48,976 nt of DNA from contig CANSTU010000017.1 of NCBI GenBank assembly GCA_947650005.1, positions 1-48,976 of the forward strand, written 5' to 3'. The notes under the pieces are model-generated. The model searched no databases and had not been told where the DNA came from. It worked only from the letters and a program-made list of their open reading frames with translations. Every line of letters begins with the position of its first letter. Positions within the stretch are counted from its first letter, which is position 1. Source of the DNA: an uncultured Lachnospiraceae bacterium. Its GTDB lineage: Bacteria > Bacillota > Clostridia > Lachnospirales > Lachnospiraceae. The position numbers were made by a program, and so were the translations under genes. Below are positions 32,548 to 41,695 of this stretch, piece by piece.

Positions 32548-33159
32548 GCTATCTGTATTTTTAGCCCTTTAAAATAGTAAGGCAAAAAGCGGTTTACGAC
32601 TGCAAAAATCCCATTGCCTTTAGCAATTGGGTGAATCCCCTTCTTCTATCTGGGCATTCTCCGTGGCCCCTCCAATACCTGCGCATTATCCGTGGTAAAA
32701 AATAGAACATATCAGGATTTTTGATTGTCGATCTTCGCACAGGAATCTCTAAAAAGCCTCTAAAAACAAAATGCTGTTTCTCCAGGATTAGCTGCTTCAT
32801 CGGGTGAATAATATATCTGCCAGCGTAGAAGCAATTTTTAAAGACGCCTTGCTGCGCAAGACGTCTTTTGCTTTAAAAAACTTGTTAATGGTAATATGAG
32901 CAAGAGAGACATTCCGATCATCTGTGTGGATGCCAATTCTTTCAGGCATCCTATCCTCTCCTCCAGCTTTTCCTGCTCTTTCGCAGGCAGCTTTTCCAAA
33001 AAGCCTCCCATTCCTGTTCCGTTTCTTTACCATGGCTGCACCTGCATCGTTCCCGCCAATCCCTGCGCGGCGTCAGGAAAGCCAGCCCTCCCGGCTTAAA
33101 TCCTCCTCGTCCATCAATACCATCGCCCCATGCTCTTCATACTGTGACAAACACGGGTA
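32548..33159. other. Gene-poor stretch between the ABC operon and uxuA
   Basis: No recognisable gene is seen in 610 bases. On the minus strand a 57-codon frame (32838-33011) encodes a charged helix followed by one hydrophobic segment (MIGMSLLLILPLTSFL) and ends inside a hairpin (AAAGACG/CGTCTTT with CTTGC/GCAAG, 32840-32868); it lacks a spaced ribosome site. A 28-codon frame continues in phase after the uxuA stop (33073-33156). These may be remnants of genes. Confidence 0.45.
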
Positions 33160-34107
33160 TTATATCTCCAATGCATCCAGCAGTCCCTTCAAATAACCGA
33201 TTGCAAACAGACGTCCCAGGGCCGTATACCCTGGCGCATCGTTTGCCTCCCCCGCCATCAGGGGCACATGATCCACCCGGATGGGTACGTCGATTCCACA
33301 GCTTTGATACAATCGCAGCAGGCGCGCCATATCCAGGCTTCCGTTATCATGGAATGTCTCGCGGAAACATTCCCCACAGCCCGTCGCATTACGAAAATGG
33401 ATGAAATAAATACGATCTGCCAATTTCGGGATCACCCGATAGAGATCCTCGCCCATCATGGCATAGCTGGCCTGACACATGGTAACGCCCACGTTGGGGC
33501 TGTCGGCGATCTCGAGTGCGCGGCGGATCTTTTCATAAGAAATCATGATCCGCTCTATCCGGCCCAGACGGGGCAGGGGCGGATCGTCCGGATGGAGGGC
33601 GAGGCGTATCCCCCACCGCTTTGCCTCGGGCGCTGCGACACGGATGAACCGCGTGTAGTTTTCCCACAATTCCTCCTCCGTGATCTCCACGTCCGTCCGC
33701 GGCCGATATTGGCGCAGATCGAATCCAGTCACCCGCGCGCCTCCTCGCTCCGGCAGGGCGGCGCTGGTACGCGTCCATCCTTCATATGCCATGAAATTAA
33801 AGCAGAGGGTATGGACGCCGTGAGCCGCCATGTGAGGATACATCCGGACTACCTTTTCAATACAGGCATCCCGCAATCCGTCTCCGGTTTTAATATGGTC
33901 ATGTAGGGCATTCGGCAAGGGTTCCACCACCAGAGGATGCAGGCCCCGTCTTTCAAATCTCTCACAGAGCGCACGCCAGCATCTTTCGTCCGTCACGTCG
34001 AAATCCGGCGTTTCAGGCAGACGGATCACGGCGTTCTTAACCCCGCACTGCAGCGCATAATCCCACTGAATCCCCTCTTCATGCCTCAGATAATCTGTCA
34101 GAATCAT
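33160..34107 (-). CDS. uxuA: Mannonate dehydratase-like protein
   Basis: The 315-residue protein carries UxuA landmarks on a TIM barrel: FNFMAYEGWTRT, LALHPDDPP, FRETFHDNGSLDM and RVDHVPLMAGE; the His and Asp residues are metal ligands in the family. UxuA dehydrates D-mannonate to KDG. It is shorter than E. coli UxuA (about 394) and begins directly with the barrel, so substrate could differ. The ATG at 34107 follows AGGAAGG; a GTG two codons earlier is less likely. It is last in the GH10-SDR-lactonase-GH2-uxuA run. Confidence 0.82.
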   Translation of the reverse strand: MILTDYLRHEEGIQWDYALQCGVKNAVIRLPETPDFDVTDERCWRALCERFERRGLHPLVVEPLPNALHDHIKTGDGLRDACIEKVVRMYPHMAAHGVHTLCFNFMAYEGWTRTSAALPERGGARVTGFDLRQYRPRTDVEITEEELWENYTRFIRVAAPEAKRWGIRLALHPDDPPLPRLGRIERIMISYEKIRRALEIADSPNVGVTMCQASYAMMGEDLYRVIPKLADRIYFIHFRNATGCGECFRETFHDNGSLDMARLLRLYQSCGIDVPIRVDHVPLMAGEANDAPGYTALGRLFAIGYLKGLLDALEI

Positions 34108-34205
34108 TTTCACCTTCCTGCCCGTTTCAGCGGGCGTATAATTACAGTTGAAAATAGCACAAGGACATTAATCAACCCAGCTTCCATCTACCCGCTTATG
34201 CGGGC
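34108..34205 (-). promoter_or_regulatory. Hairpin-SD elements before uxuA
   Basis: GCCCG-CTGAAA-CGGGC (34120-34135) ends 12 nt before the ATG, followed by AGGAAGG. A second hairpin GCCCGC-ATAA-GCGGGT lies 70 bp further upstream (34190-34205), followed by AGATGGAAGC and a weak GTTGA...TCAAC stem, so this is a decayed two-unit array. Confidence 0.7.
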
Positions 34206-34252
34206 GCCCAAATCAGGCGAAGGTAACTCGCATTTCCCGGGAAATGGCAGAT

Positions 34253-37021
34253 TTATATTCCCGTCCTGAGCGTCACTTCCTCCGCGTTCCACGCTGACAG
34301 CCTGATCGTCAAACGCTCCGGAATCCCTTCCTGTCCGTCCGCTTCCACCCATAGTATCCGTTCTTCTCCAGCCTCCAGCCAGAAGAAATTGTCTTCTGCC
34401 ACGCTTCGAACGGAAGGCTCTACAAACCTGATCCATACTGGGAAGGCTGGTTTCTCTCCCGCATTCCAAATGCGCAGCAGGCAGGAAGCGCGCCTGCCTC
34501 TGCAATCCCAAGAGGCCACTTTTGCTTGCAGCACAGCCCCTTTGCAAGCCTCCACCTGGGGCTTGAGCCATGGTCCTTTATCCAGCCTGAAGTTTTCCTG
34601 AGGATGGCTGCGGCAACGCTTTGCCATCCCTTCCTCTTCCAGCAGGGACAGGCACTTGGGCCAGTAGGCCTGTCGGGAGAGCAGCCTCCCCCTTTCGCGC
34701 AGTTCTATGGTCAGGAAGAAGAACCGGTCGGCCCAGGACGGATCCGTATTCATCTCAAATATCTCACCATCCGCCTCTTTGGCGGGCACCTCCTGTCTTT
34801 TCAGGCATTCCAGATCCGGAGACCAGGCCTGCGTCCTTACCGTTCTGTAATCCAATATCTCATCATACTCGTTGCACAGTCGTATGGGAATCCGAAGGTT
34901 TTCCCCGGGCAGCAGGGAAATCTGTTCCAGCGCCAGGTGTGCTTCCAGGCTGCGGAAAGCATTTTTCAAATAATAATACGGTGCAATGGGCATGCCGCCT
35001 CCGTCCACCAGTTGGATCCCCACCGTTGTCCAGGTGCGTCTAAATACCCAGGGCATCAGCCCCACCGTCACCGGATAATTTTCCCGAAGCGCCTGTACCA
35101 AGATGGCGTAATATTCGCAGGAAGCCATCTGGGAAGCCTCGCAGAGCTCCTCCAGGACGATGTCTTCCAAAGGCATGATCTGGGAGGCGCGCGCCAACAT
35201 TCTCGGCACCCGCTCCGGCACATATTCCACGAAATGGTTTAAAAGCTCCGGAAATCGTTCCCGGAATTCCTCTCCGGTAAGCTCCGGGATCCTTTGCGTA
35301 GACTCCTTTTCTCCCAGGCACAGGCACAGGGAACGATAGGTGGGGAAACTATGGATCCCTGTCTCCGCCACAAAGGGCAGATCTCGATATAACCGGCGAT
35401 ACCAGGTGGGTTCCATATCCCGGTAGATATGGGCGCTCCCCTTATCGGGCGTCGTATCATACCAGATACGGGAAGGATCCAGGGTACGCACGCTACGGCA
35501 CATCACTTCCATAGAGGCCGCGTTCCCGTAGCTATATGCGTTGAATTCGTTTCCTCCGCAGTGCACCGCCAAGGATGGATGGTTGCGCAGCCGATATAGG
35601 TTCATGCATTCCTGGCATTCCAACACATCCTTCGGCCAGCTCTCGGTGTGGGAAGTATTGGCAATGGAATGATCTTGCCAGACCATCAGGCCCATTTCGT
35701 CACACAGCCGATAGAAGCAGTCCGATTCCGGCACGCCGCCCCCACTCCATATCCGGATCATATGGACGCCCGCATTTCGCGCCAGTTCCAGAGACCAGCG
35801 CAATTCTTCCTCGTCCAGCCGGTACAGGGCATCCTGAGGCATCCAGTTGATCCCTTTTAAAAAAACGTTTCTGCCGTTTATCACAAACCAAAAATCGTCC
35901 CAACGCTCCCTCGCCCTAGGGCCTGCGGATCGCACGGTTTCAATGGTGCGCACGCCGTAATCAAAAACAATGCTGTCGCAGACAACATCGTCTACAGACA
36001 ATGCCAGTTCCACCGTGTACAGACAGGGTTCTCCCATATCATGTGGCCACCAGTATTGCACATCGCGCAAAAGAATTTCCAGTTCCACGAACTGACTTTC
36101 CGGATACGCGCCGGCGCGCAGGCTTGCTGAATAATCCACCAATTCCACCGGGCAGGAACGGTCATACGCCGTCCTGCCGCTTTTCTTTTCCCGCAGGTTT
36201 ACGCGAAGCGCAGCGGGCAGCTCCTCTTCAACCTGCCGCAGGCCTTCCGCATAGGCAAAGGTGTAGTCGGGATTCTCCTCCTCCACTCCATAGAGCGGAT
36301 GCAATTCCCCTGCCTCCGGCCGGACGATCTCCACCTCCAGGCGCAGCAAGGCATCCCTTCCCTGAAGCCGCAGCGTGGTCAAATAGGGCCGGGCCAAGTG
36401 TATCGGTGAAAGAAATTCCAGCCTGACGCCGCGCCACAGCCCCATGACGATCCAATCCCCGTTGCTGGTATGGCGATCCCGGGCAATGTTCCAAGGCACG
36501 ATCTCCCGATTCCCTCCGTCCAAGTTCCGGCAGTCCCAGCCCTTCTTTTTTCCGTAGGTGCACGCGCGCACCTCCACTACCAGTTCGTTTTCTTCCTTTT
36601 CTCCGAAGCGCAGAAGCTCTGAAACGTCCGCCATCGGCCCACCGGCCATCCCCTCATGTTCCCCCAATTCCATCCCGTTCAGCCACACTTTGGAATAGTA
36701 CGCCACGCCGTCAAAACACAGTAGCGCGGTTTGATCCCGCAGAGAGCCGGATACCGAAAAGGTACGGCGGAAGTACCATACTTTTTCATCCACCCAGGCA
36801 TATTCTTTGCTGTTACAACCTTGATAAGGATGGGGCAGGACGCCTGATTCGTATAGATTCCAGAACAGGGAATCCGGGATGTGGGCATGATAGGAAAGCG
36901 TCAGATTCCCCGGATCCTTTACGGCAGCATCCATGTAGCCATATTCCCAGGCGCCTCCCAAATCCAGGTGGGCCTTGCCCTCCCGAGGTTCTATATAGTG
37001 CGGTTGATTCAGCTTCATCAT
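34253..37021 (-). CDS. Glycoside hydrolase family 2 (beta-mannosidase-like)
   Basis: The 922-residue protein has the GH2 order: sugar-binding beta domain (KVWYFRRTFSVSG), immunoglobulin-like domain, and TIM barrel. WMPQDALYRLDEEELRWSLELARNAGVHMIRIWSGGG leads the barrel; HCGGNEF holds the acid/base Glu and PFVAETGIHSFP the likely nucleophile. The pattern is closest to beta-mannosidases. No signal peptide, hence cytoplasmic. The ATG at 37021 follows GGGGGA; the ATG at 37018 is equivalent. It lies in the run that starts with GH10 and probably trims imported oligosaccharides. Confidence 0.87.
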   Translation of the reverse strand: MMKLNQPHYIEPREGKAHLDLGGAWEYGYMDAAVKDPGNLTLSYHAHIPDSLFWNLYESGVLPHPYQGCNSKEYAWVDEKVWYFRRTFSVSGSLRDQTALLCFDGVAYYSKVWLNGMELGEHEGMAGGPMADVSELLRFGEKEENELVVEVRACTYGKKKGWDCRNLDGGNREIVPWNIARDRHTSNGDWIVMGLWRGVRLEFLSPIHLARPYLTTLRLQGRDALLRLEVEIVRPEAGELHPLYGVEEENPDYTFAYAEGLRQVEEELPAALRVNLREKKSGRTAYDRSCPVELVDYSASLRAGAYPESQFVELEILLRDVQYWWPHDMGEPCLYTVELALSVDDVVCDSIVFDYGVRTIETVRSAGPRARERWDDFWFVINGRNVFLKGINWMPQDALYRLDEEELRWSLELARNAGVHMIRIWSGGGVPESDCFYRLCDEMGLMVWQDHSIANTSHTESWPKDVLECQECMNLYRLRNHPSLAVHCGGNEFNAYSYGNAASMEVMCRSVRTLDPSRIWYDTTPDKGSAHIYRDMEPTWYRRLYRDLPFVAETGIHSFPTYRSLCLCLGEKESTQRIPELTGEEFRERFPELLNHFVEYVPERVPRMLARASQIMPLEDIVLEELCEASQMASCEYYAILVQALRENYPVTVGLMPWVFRRTWTTVGIQLVDGGGMPIAPYYYLKNAFRSLEAHLALEQISLLPGENLRIPIRLCNEYDEILDYRTVRTQAWSPDLECLKRQEVPAKEADGEIFEMNTDPSWADRFFFLTIELRERGRLLSRQAYWPKCLSLLEEEGMAKRCRSHPQENFRLDKGPWLKPQVEACKGAVLQAKVASWDCRGRRASCLLRIWNAGEKPAFPVWIRFVEPSVRSVAEDNFFWLEAGEERILWVEADGQEGIPERLTIRLSAWNAEEVTLRTGI

Positions 37022-37053
37022 CCATTCCCCCTTGTCATGATTATTTAACGATA

Positions 37054-37075
37054 GATACCTCCCTGCCAAAGCAGG
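37054..37075 (-). repeat. Degenerate hairpin-SD copy upstream of the GH2 gene
   Basis: CCTGC-TTTG-GCAGG (37062-37075) is followed by GAGGT but lies 40 nt before the start codon used, so it is not in the standard position. Confidence 0.45.
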
Positions 37076-37230
37076 AACGCCGCCGGTTATCCACGGATAA
37101 GGAACCCCGAAACATGCCTCCGTCTCTTAAACCATACCTCCCAATACGTCCAGCGAAACGCCGGTACATGCCGTTTTTTCCTTTTCAGCCCTGGAAAGCC
37201 CTTAAATGAGCCGCCCTGGCTTTTGGTGGA

Positions 37231-38199
37231 TCATATGATACGCGCCGCCTGCGCCACAACGCAAATCGGCGCATCCATGCAAATGCGTTCACCCGTATCA
37301 GCCAAGCGATCCCCCTCCACCCGGAACAAAGCCACGTTATTTCCGGCCTCATTGGTACAGATCAACAGATCCTCCACGATCAGAAAATCTCTGGGGGATG
37401 CCCCGCCGCAGGGCGTAACCGAACACAGCTCCAGATTTTTCCCGTCCCAATGGAGGCAGGAGATGGAATCATCCCCCCGATTGGAAACGTATACATACTC
37501 CCCCTTCACCCGGATAGCGGCCGCCGTGCTGTTCACAGGCCGTCCCAACGCTGATACGGTCTGCCCCGGTATCAGTTTCCCGTCCTCATAGGCGAATATT
37601 GTCACCGTGGAGGCCAGCTCGTTTGCGCAGAATATCGTCCTTCCGTCTTCTCCATAGGCCAGATGCCTCGCTCCGTGCCCTGCAGGCACATGGGCCACAT
37701 CCAGGATGCCCAGGGATGCATCATAGCTATAAATGGCATCCAATCCCAGATCCACCGCCAGAAGGCAGGCGCCGTCCGGCGAAGGCATCACGTAATGGGT
37801 ATGGGGCGTCTCCTGGCGTATGGGATGTATGCCCCTTCCTTCGTGGACATCCAGCGCGCCCTCAGAGCTCCAGATGCTTCCCGACAGATAGTTGGCCGCA
37901 TAGATTTTCCCCTTCCAACGGCATAAATGGCAGGCAACCACGCCGCTGGTGGACATCGTCTCCCCAGGATTGGTCAAGCGGCCCGCAGAATCCCGATTAA
38001 AAGAAATCAGGCCGCTTTCCCCGCTATCCCCAAAGGGCTGACGCAACAGTGCCCACAGCTTCCCTTCCTCCACATACAGATACATCGGCCTGTCGCAGAG
38101 CGTCTTTTCCTGCTGGTGAAGCGCCCCTTCACGCAGCGTATAATGCCAGATCCCTCCGTCCTGCACACAGGACGCAAAGTACAGATGATAGTTCCCCAT
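37231..38199 (-). CDS. Lactonase-family beta-propeller protein
   Basis: The 322-residue protein has repeated blade motifs such as HTHYVMPSPDGACLLAVDLGLDAIYSYD and YVYVSNRGDDSISCL, typical of the seven-bladed 6-phosphogluconolactonase family (Pgl/YkgB). Members hydrolyse sugar lactones. In this locus a lactone produced by one of the SDR or FAD-dependent dehydrogenases would be the natural substrate. AGAAGGGG precedes the ATG at 38199. Confidence 0.82.
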   Translation of the reverse strand: MGNYHLYFASCVQDGGIWHYTLREGALHQQEKTLCDRPMYLYVEEGKLWALLRQPFGDSGESGLISFNRDSAGRLTNPGETMSTSGVVACHLCRWKGKIYAANYLSGSIWSSEGALDVHEGRGIHPIRQETPHTHYVMPSPDGACLLAVDLGLDAIYSYDASLGILDVAHVPAGHGARHLAYGEDGRTIFCANELASTVTIFAYEDGKLIPGQTVSALGRPVNSTAAAIRVKGEYVYVSNRGDDSISCLHWDGKNLELCSVTPCGGASPRDFLIVEDLLICTNEAGNNVALFRVEGDRLADTGERICMDAPICVVAQAARII

Positions 38200-38300
38200 A
38201 ATCCCACCCCTTCTTAAATATCCACATAGAGGCTACCGTTTCAGCCTGCCAGATTTTTGTCCGGAAAGGGAGCAGGCAGGCTATCCCTGAATGAATCCAT

Positions 38301-39032
38301 TTATAGATGCATACCGCCGTCCACCACCAAATCCGTTCCCGTGATATACCTTCCCTCTTCGCTGCACAATAGAAGCACCGCTCCTGCACAGTCCTGCGCG
38401 CCTCCGGCAAATCCCATGGGAATGCCTTCCATTATCTTCCTGGCATAGGCAGCGTCATTTAGAGCATCCTCGTTGCGCGGCGTGGCAATGACTCCCGGAC
38501 TTAAGTTGTTGACGGTAATGCCCTCCGCGGCCAGCTGCCCTGCCAGATTGCACACCAGGCTCATTTGGGCGCATTTGCTGGCGGCATAAACAGCCATGTC
38601 CTTATGGGGCTTATACTGCTGCACGCTACCCACCGTAACGATCCGTCCCCAGCCCTTCTTCCGCATATAGGGCGCATAGCGCTGGATTAGGAATAGAGAG
38701 GCCTTCAGGTTCGTCTGGATCTGCCTGTCAAATTCCTCCGGCGTGATTTCATCCCAGGCTTTCCGCACCTGGACCGATGCGTTGAGCACCAGGATGTCCA
38801 CGTCTCCCGTCTGCTTGTACAGGCGGTCGGCACATCCTTCCTCTGATAGATCCTCTAGGGCAGTTTCTGTTTTCCCGGGAATCTGTTCTGCCGCCCTTTG
38901 ACATTTTTCCAGACTTGTGGAACCATGGACGATGACCTGCGCTCCCGCCTCTGCCAGCGCGGCAGCCACCGCCCGGCCAATCCCCTGGGTAGAGCCCGTA
39001 ACCAGGGCGCGTTTTCCTGCTAAATCAAACAT
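38301..39032 (-). CDS. Short-chain dehydrogenase/reductase
   Basis: The 243-residue protein has TGSTQGIGRAVAAAL for NAD(P), NASVQ in the NNAG position, Ser in TVGSVQQ and YAASK as catalytic pair. The ATG at 39032 follows GGGGGATATACAT; an upstream frame of 51 codons has no family features. Cosituated lactonase and dehydratase suggest oxidation of a sugar or reduction of a uronate; the substrate is unknown. Confidence 0.88.
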   Translation of the reverse strand: MFDLAGKRALVTGSTQGIGRAVAAALAEAGAQVIVHGSTSLEKCQRAAEQIPGKTETALEDLSEEGCADRLYKQTGDVDILVLNASVQVRKAWDEITPEEFDRQIQTNLKASLFLIQRYAPYMRKKGWGRIVTVGSVQQYKPHKDMAVYAASKCAQMSLVCNLAGQLAAEGITVNNLSPGVIATPRNEDALNDAAYARKIMEGIPMGFAGGAQDCAGAVLLLCSEEGRYITGTDLVVDGGMHL

Positions 39033-39257
39033 ATGTATATCCCCCTGCAGATCGCAAGCACTGCCTGCGAAACTGCTGCCAATAAAAGATTGAAAGGAGC
39101 CCTCCGACTTTTCCCTTTGTTTTTTTACAGGCATCGCTTCCGGTGCCTCTATACGCGGCCTGCACATCAGGCGCAGGCCACACATGCAAAAATCCCTAAA
39201 ACCTGTATCACCAGCGCAAACATCGATCTGAAACCGTTCTTTACGATCCGACTTTAT

Positions 39258-40604
39258 TTAGATACGAACCACAAAATCGTTCTCTGCGCCCTTCTCCAGA
39301 TGAATCTTTGTGGTAACCGTCTTTTCCCCAGCTGTTAAGCGAACTTCATAGTCCCCGAAGAAGCCTTTCATAGACAGGCTGTCTCCTTCCCCGCTGTCCA
39401 GGGAAAGCTTCGTGTTCCAGGTTTCATGGATCAGCTTCTTTAATTCGTTAAACGCCGGCTTGGGCGACATGTCAAAGCGGAGCAGGGAGCCGTAATAATA
39501 GTTTTCTCCATAGGTCATATCGCCCTGAGGCGCAAAGGCCGCATAGCCGTCCGCCAGGTTCCAATAAATGATCGCTTCCATATTGGCGTGGCTGAACCAG
39601 ATGCTGTACAGATACTTGATGATCTCAGCCTGCACGGCCTCATCCTCCGCCAGCGCAGAATAAGCCGGGATCGTCACCTCCGTGATCTGCATCGGTTTCC
39701 CGAAATCCGCGTATTGATCCATGACCGCGTACAGGTTGTGCGGATCATAGAAGGCAGCCGTCTTCTTCTCTTCTTCCTCCATGCGATAGAACATATGATA
39801 CTGCATTCCGATCGCGTCGATGGAAGCGCCTTTGGCCAAGGCACGTTCAATCTGCATATAATAGGCGCCCCGGTTGTATTTAAAAGCATCCCCCCAGATG
39901 AACGGCGTGGCTTCGTTGATGATCAGCTTCGTGGCGGGCAGATGCTTCCTGGCGTGCTCAAAGCTCCATTCCACCAAATCCGGCTCGTGGAAGAAACGGG
40001 TACTGTGCTTGCCCACCGGATGGTTGGTCTTTCCGCACAGCGTCTCATTGATCACTTCCATCCCCGGGATCTGATCCCTGTAACGTTCTCCGATTTCGGC
40101 TATCCTCTTCTCCAGATACCGCTTTACCGTCGGCGGGTCGTCCGCAACCCACTCCGGCGTCCATTGGTCGTAATTCAGGCAGTGCAGCTTGGGTTCGATC
40201 CCCTTCCTTTCGCAGAATTCCAAACACAGGTCCGGCGCGGGACGGCGATAAATCTTCGGGCTGTCCTTGGCAAAACGCGGCTTGCCCTGCTCCGGCTCCA
40301 AATCACACCAGTAAAAAGGCAGGGTAGCCAAGTTAAACAGCTCACAGAAGCGTTCCTGATATGCGGCGTTTTTCTCCTCCGTCTCAAGCTCATCCAGCAT
40401 AAAAAGATTGGCCCCGAACCGAAAATCATGGGTTTTCTGCCGGATCTGAGCGTGTACTTTCGTCACCGGATTTCCCTCCCCGTCCACGAAGCGAAGCCTG
40501 CCGATCCCCTTCCTGTTCGCTTCAATTCCTGTGGCGATTCGATCCTCCATGTAAGCTTTATTTTCCTCAAAAGGCTTTAAGATCCGTTCCGCTCTGTCTG
40601 ACAT
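39258..40604 (-). CDS. GH10 family endo-beta-xylanase-like hydrolase
   Basis: The 448-residue protein has an N-terminal beta domain (RIATGIEANRKGIGRLRFVDGEGNPV) then a GH10-like barrel: FRFGANLFMLDE, LHCLNYDQWTPEWV, EVINETLCG with the acid/base Glu, and MQITEVTIPAYS with the nucleophile Glu, closing with IYWNLADG. No signal peptide, so it acts on imported xylo-oligosaccharides or aryl/uronyl derivatives. AGGAGG precedes the ATG. It is divergent from the AraC regulator and heads the minus-strand run. Confidence 0.85.
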   Translation of the reverse strand: MSDRAERILKPFEENKAYMEDRIATGIEANRKGIGRLRFVDGEGNPVTKVHAQIRQKTHDFRFGANLFMLDELETEEKNAAYQERFCELFNLATLPFYWCDLEPEQGKPRFAKDSPKIYRRPAPDLCLEFCERKGIEPKLHCLNYDQWTPEWVADDPPTVKRYLEKRIAEIGERYRDQIPGMEVINETLCGKTNHPVGKHSTRFFHEPDLVEWSFEHARKHLPATKLIINEATPFIWGDAFKYNRGAYYMQIERALAKGASIDAIGMQYHMFYRMEEEEKKTAAFYDPHNLYAVMDQYADFGKPMQITEVTIPAYSALAEDEAVQAEIIKYLYSIWFSHANMEAIIYWNLADGYAAFAPQGDMTYGENYYYGSLLRFDMSPKPAFNELKKLIHETWNTKLSLDSGEGDSLSMKGFFGDYEVRLTAGEKTVTTKIHLEKGAENDFVVRI

Positions 40605-40628
40605 CTTTCCTTCCTCCTTCTTCTTTTC

Positions 40629-40657
40629 TTGCTTTTTCCAGCAAATAAACCTATAAT
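40629..40657 (+). promoter_or_regulatory. Promoter of the AraC gene
   Basis: -35 TTGCTT (40629-40634), 17-bp spacer, -10 TATAAT (40652-40657). The divergent GH10 start lies only 94 bp from the AraC start, so a regulator bound here could act both ways. Confidence 0.6.
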
Positions 40658-40697
40658 ACCCTTAATGTTACTGTTTCTTTTCTACAAAGGATTGATC

Positions 40698-41591
40698 ATG
40701 GTTACCGAAAGCTTTCATATCCGCAATAAATACAATACTTCCGACCTCGTCCGCTTTTCTGCCGTTACCATCCAGGTGAAAGAAAAAGTATGGCTCACCG
40801 AGCACCATCATACGGAACTGGAATTGGGCCTCTATCTGTCTGGTTCCGGCTCCTATATGGCCAGCGGCCGGGAGCTTTCTTTTGCCCCGGGCGATCTCCT
40901 GCTCTTTGGCAGCAATCAGGAACATATCATCGATAAAATAAATCTAGCCGAAGATATCCGTCTGCTCAACCTGCATTTCGATCCACGTATTCTCTGGGGA
41001 AGCGCCCTGCAATCCTTTTCCCACGGTTCCCTGCGCGGTTTCATCGGCGATTTGTCGCAAAACGCCCAGCACATGTCCCCAAAGGAGCCGCACTATGACG
41101 CCGTCCGATCGCTTATGCACGAAATCGAGATGGAGTTTCGGCACAGACAGCCGGAATTCGAGCTTGCCATCGAAGGGCGGATCCTGGACATCCTGATCCG
41201 TCTGGTACGCAGCCAGGCCAAACAGCCCCAGCCTGCCACTGGGCACGGAATCAACTATGAACATCTGGCCTGCGTGGAAAAAGTCACCGACTATATCCTG
41301 AACAATCTTTCCGAGCCGTTAACCCTGGAGGGTCTGGCCCGTCAAGCCAATACCAGCCGTTCCTATCTGTGTTCTCTTTTCAAAGAGATCAACGGCATCC
41401 CCATGTGGGAATACATCACCATCAAACGCATCGATCTGGCTATCCGGTATCTGCGCGAGACCCAGGAACCGGTCACCCGGATTGGGGAGTTGTGCGGGTT
41501 CAATACCTCCGCCAACTTCAACCGGGCCTTCCGTAAGATCACGCAGCAGTCTCCCAGCGAATTCCGTAAGAACTGTGGCAATTACTATTGA
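40698..41591 (+). CDS. AraC family transcriptional regulator
   Basis: The 297-residue protein has an N-terminal cupin sensor (EKVWLTEHHHTELELGLYLSGSGSYMASGRELSFAPGDLLLFGSNQEHII) and a C-terminal double HTH (EPLTLEGLARQANTSRSYLCSLFKEINGIPMWEYI...IGELCGFNTSANFNRAFRKITQQSPSEFRK). It is likely the activator of the surrounding hemicellulose genes. AAAGGA precedes the ATG at 40698. Confidence 0.92.
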   Translation: MVTESFHIRNKYNTSDLVRFSAVTIQVKEKVWLTEHHHTELELGLYLSGSGSYMASGRELSFAPGDLLLFGSNQEHIIDKINLAEDIRLLNLHFDPRILWGSALQSFSHGSLRGFIGDLSQNAQHMSPKEPHYDAVRSLMHEIEMEFRHRQPEFELAIEGRILDILIRLVRSQAKQPQPATGHGINYEHLACVEKVTDYILNNLSEPLTLEGLARQANTSRSYLCSLFKEINGIPMWEYITIKRIDLAIRYLRETQEPVTRIGELCGFNTSANFNRAFRKITQQSPSEFRKNCGNYY

Positions 41592-41612
41592 TGCGGTTCA
41601 TATTCCACGCCG

Positions 41613-41638
41613 GCTCCCATCTGCCTGCTTTAGCAGGC
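41613..41638 (-). repeat. Orphan hairpin-SD copy in a convergent gap
   Basis: GCCTGC-TAAA-GCAGGC (41623-41638), then AGATGGGAGCC on the minus strand. It lies between the ends of the AraC and FAD genes and no gene starts after it. Confidence 0.72.
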
Positions 41639-41695
41639 ACTCAGATCAAGCTAATGGGACTCACGTTTCCTAAGAAATCGCTGATTCCATGCGAT

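Noticed and set aside
32594-32800. 68-codon minus-strand frame
   Set aside because: No ribosome site and no recognisable domain; may be part of decayed sequence but cannot be supported as a gene.
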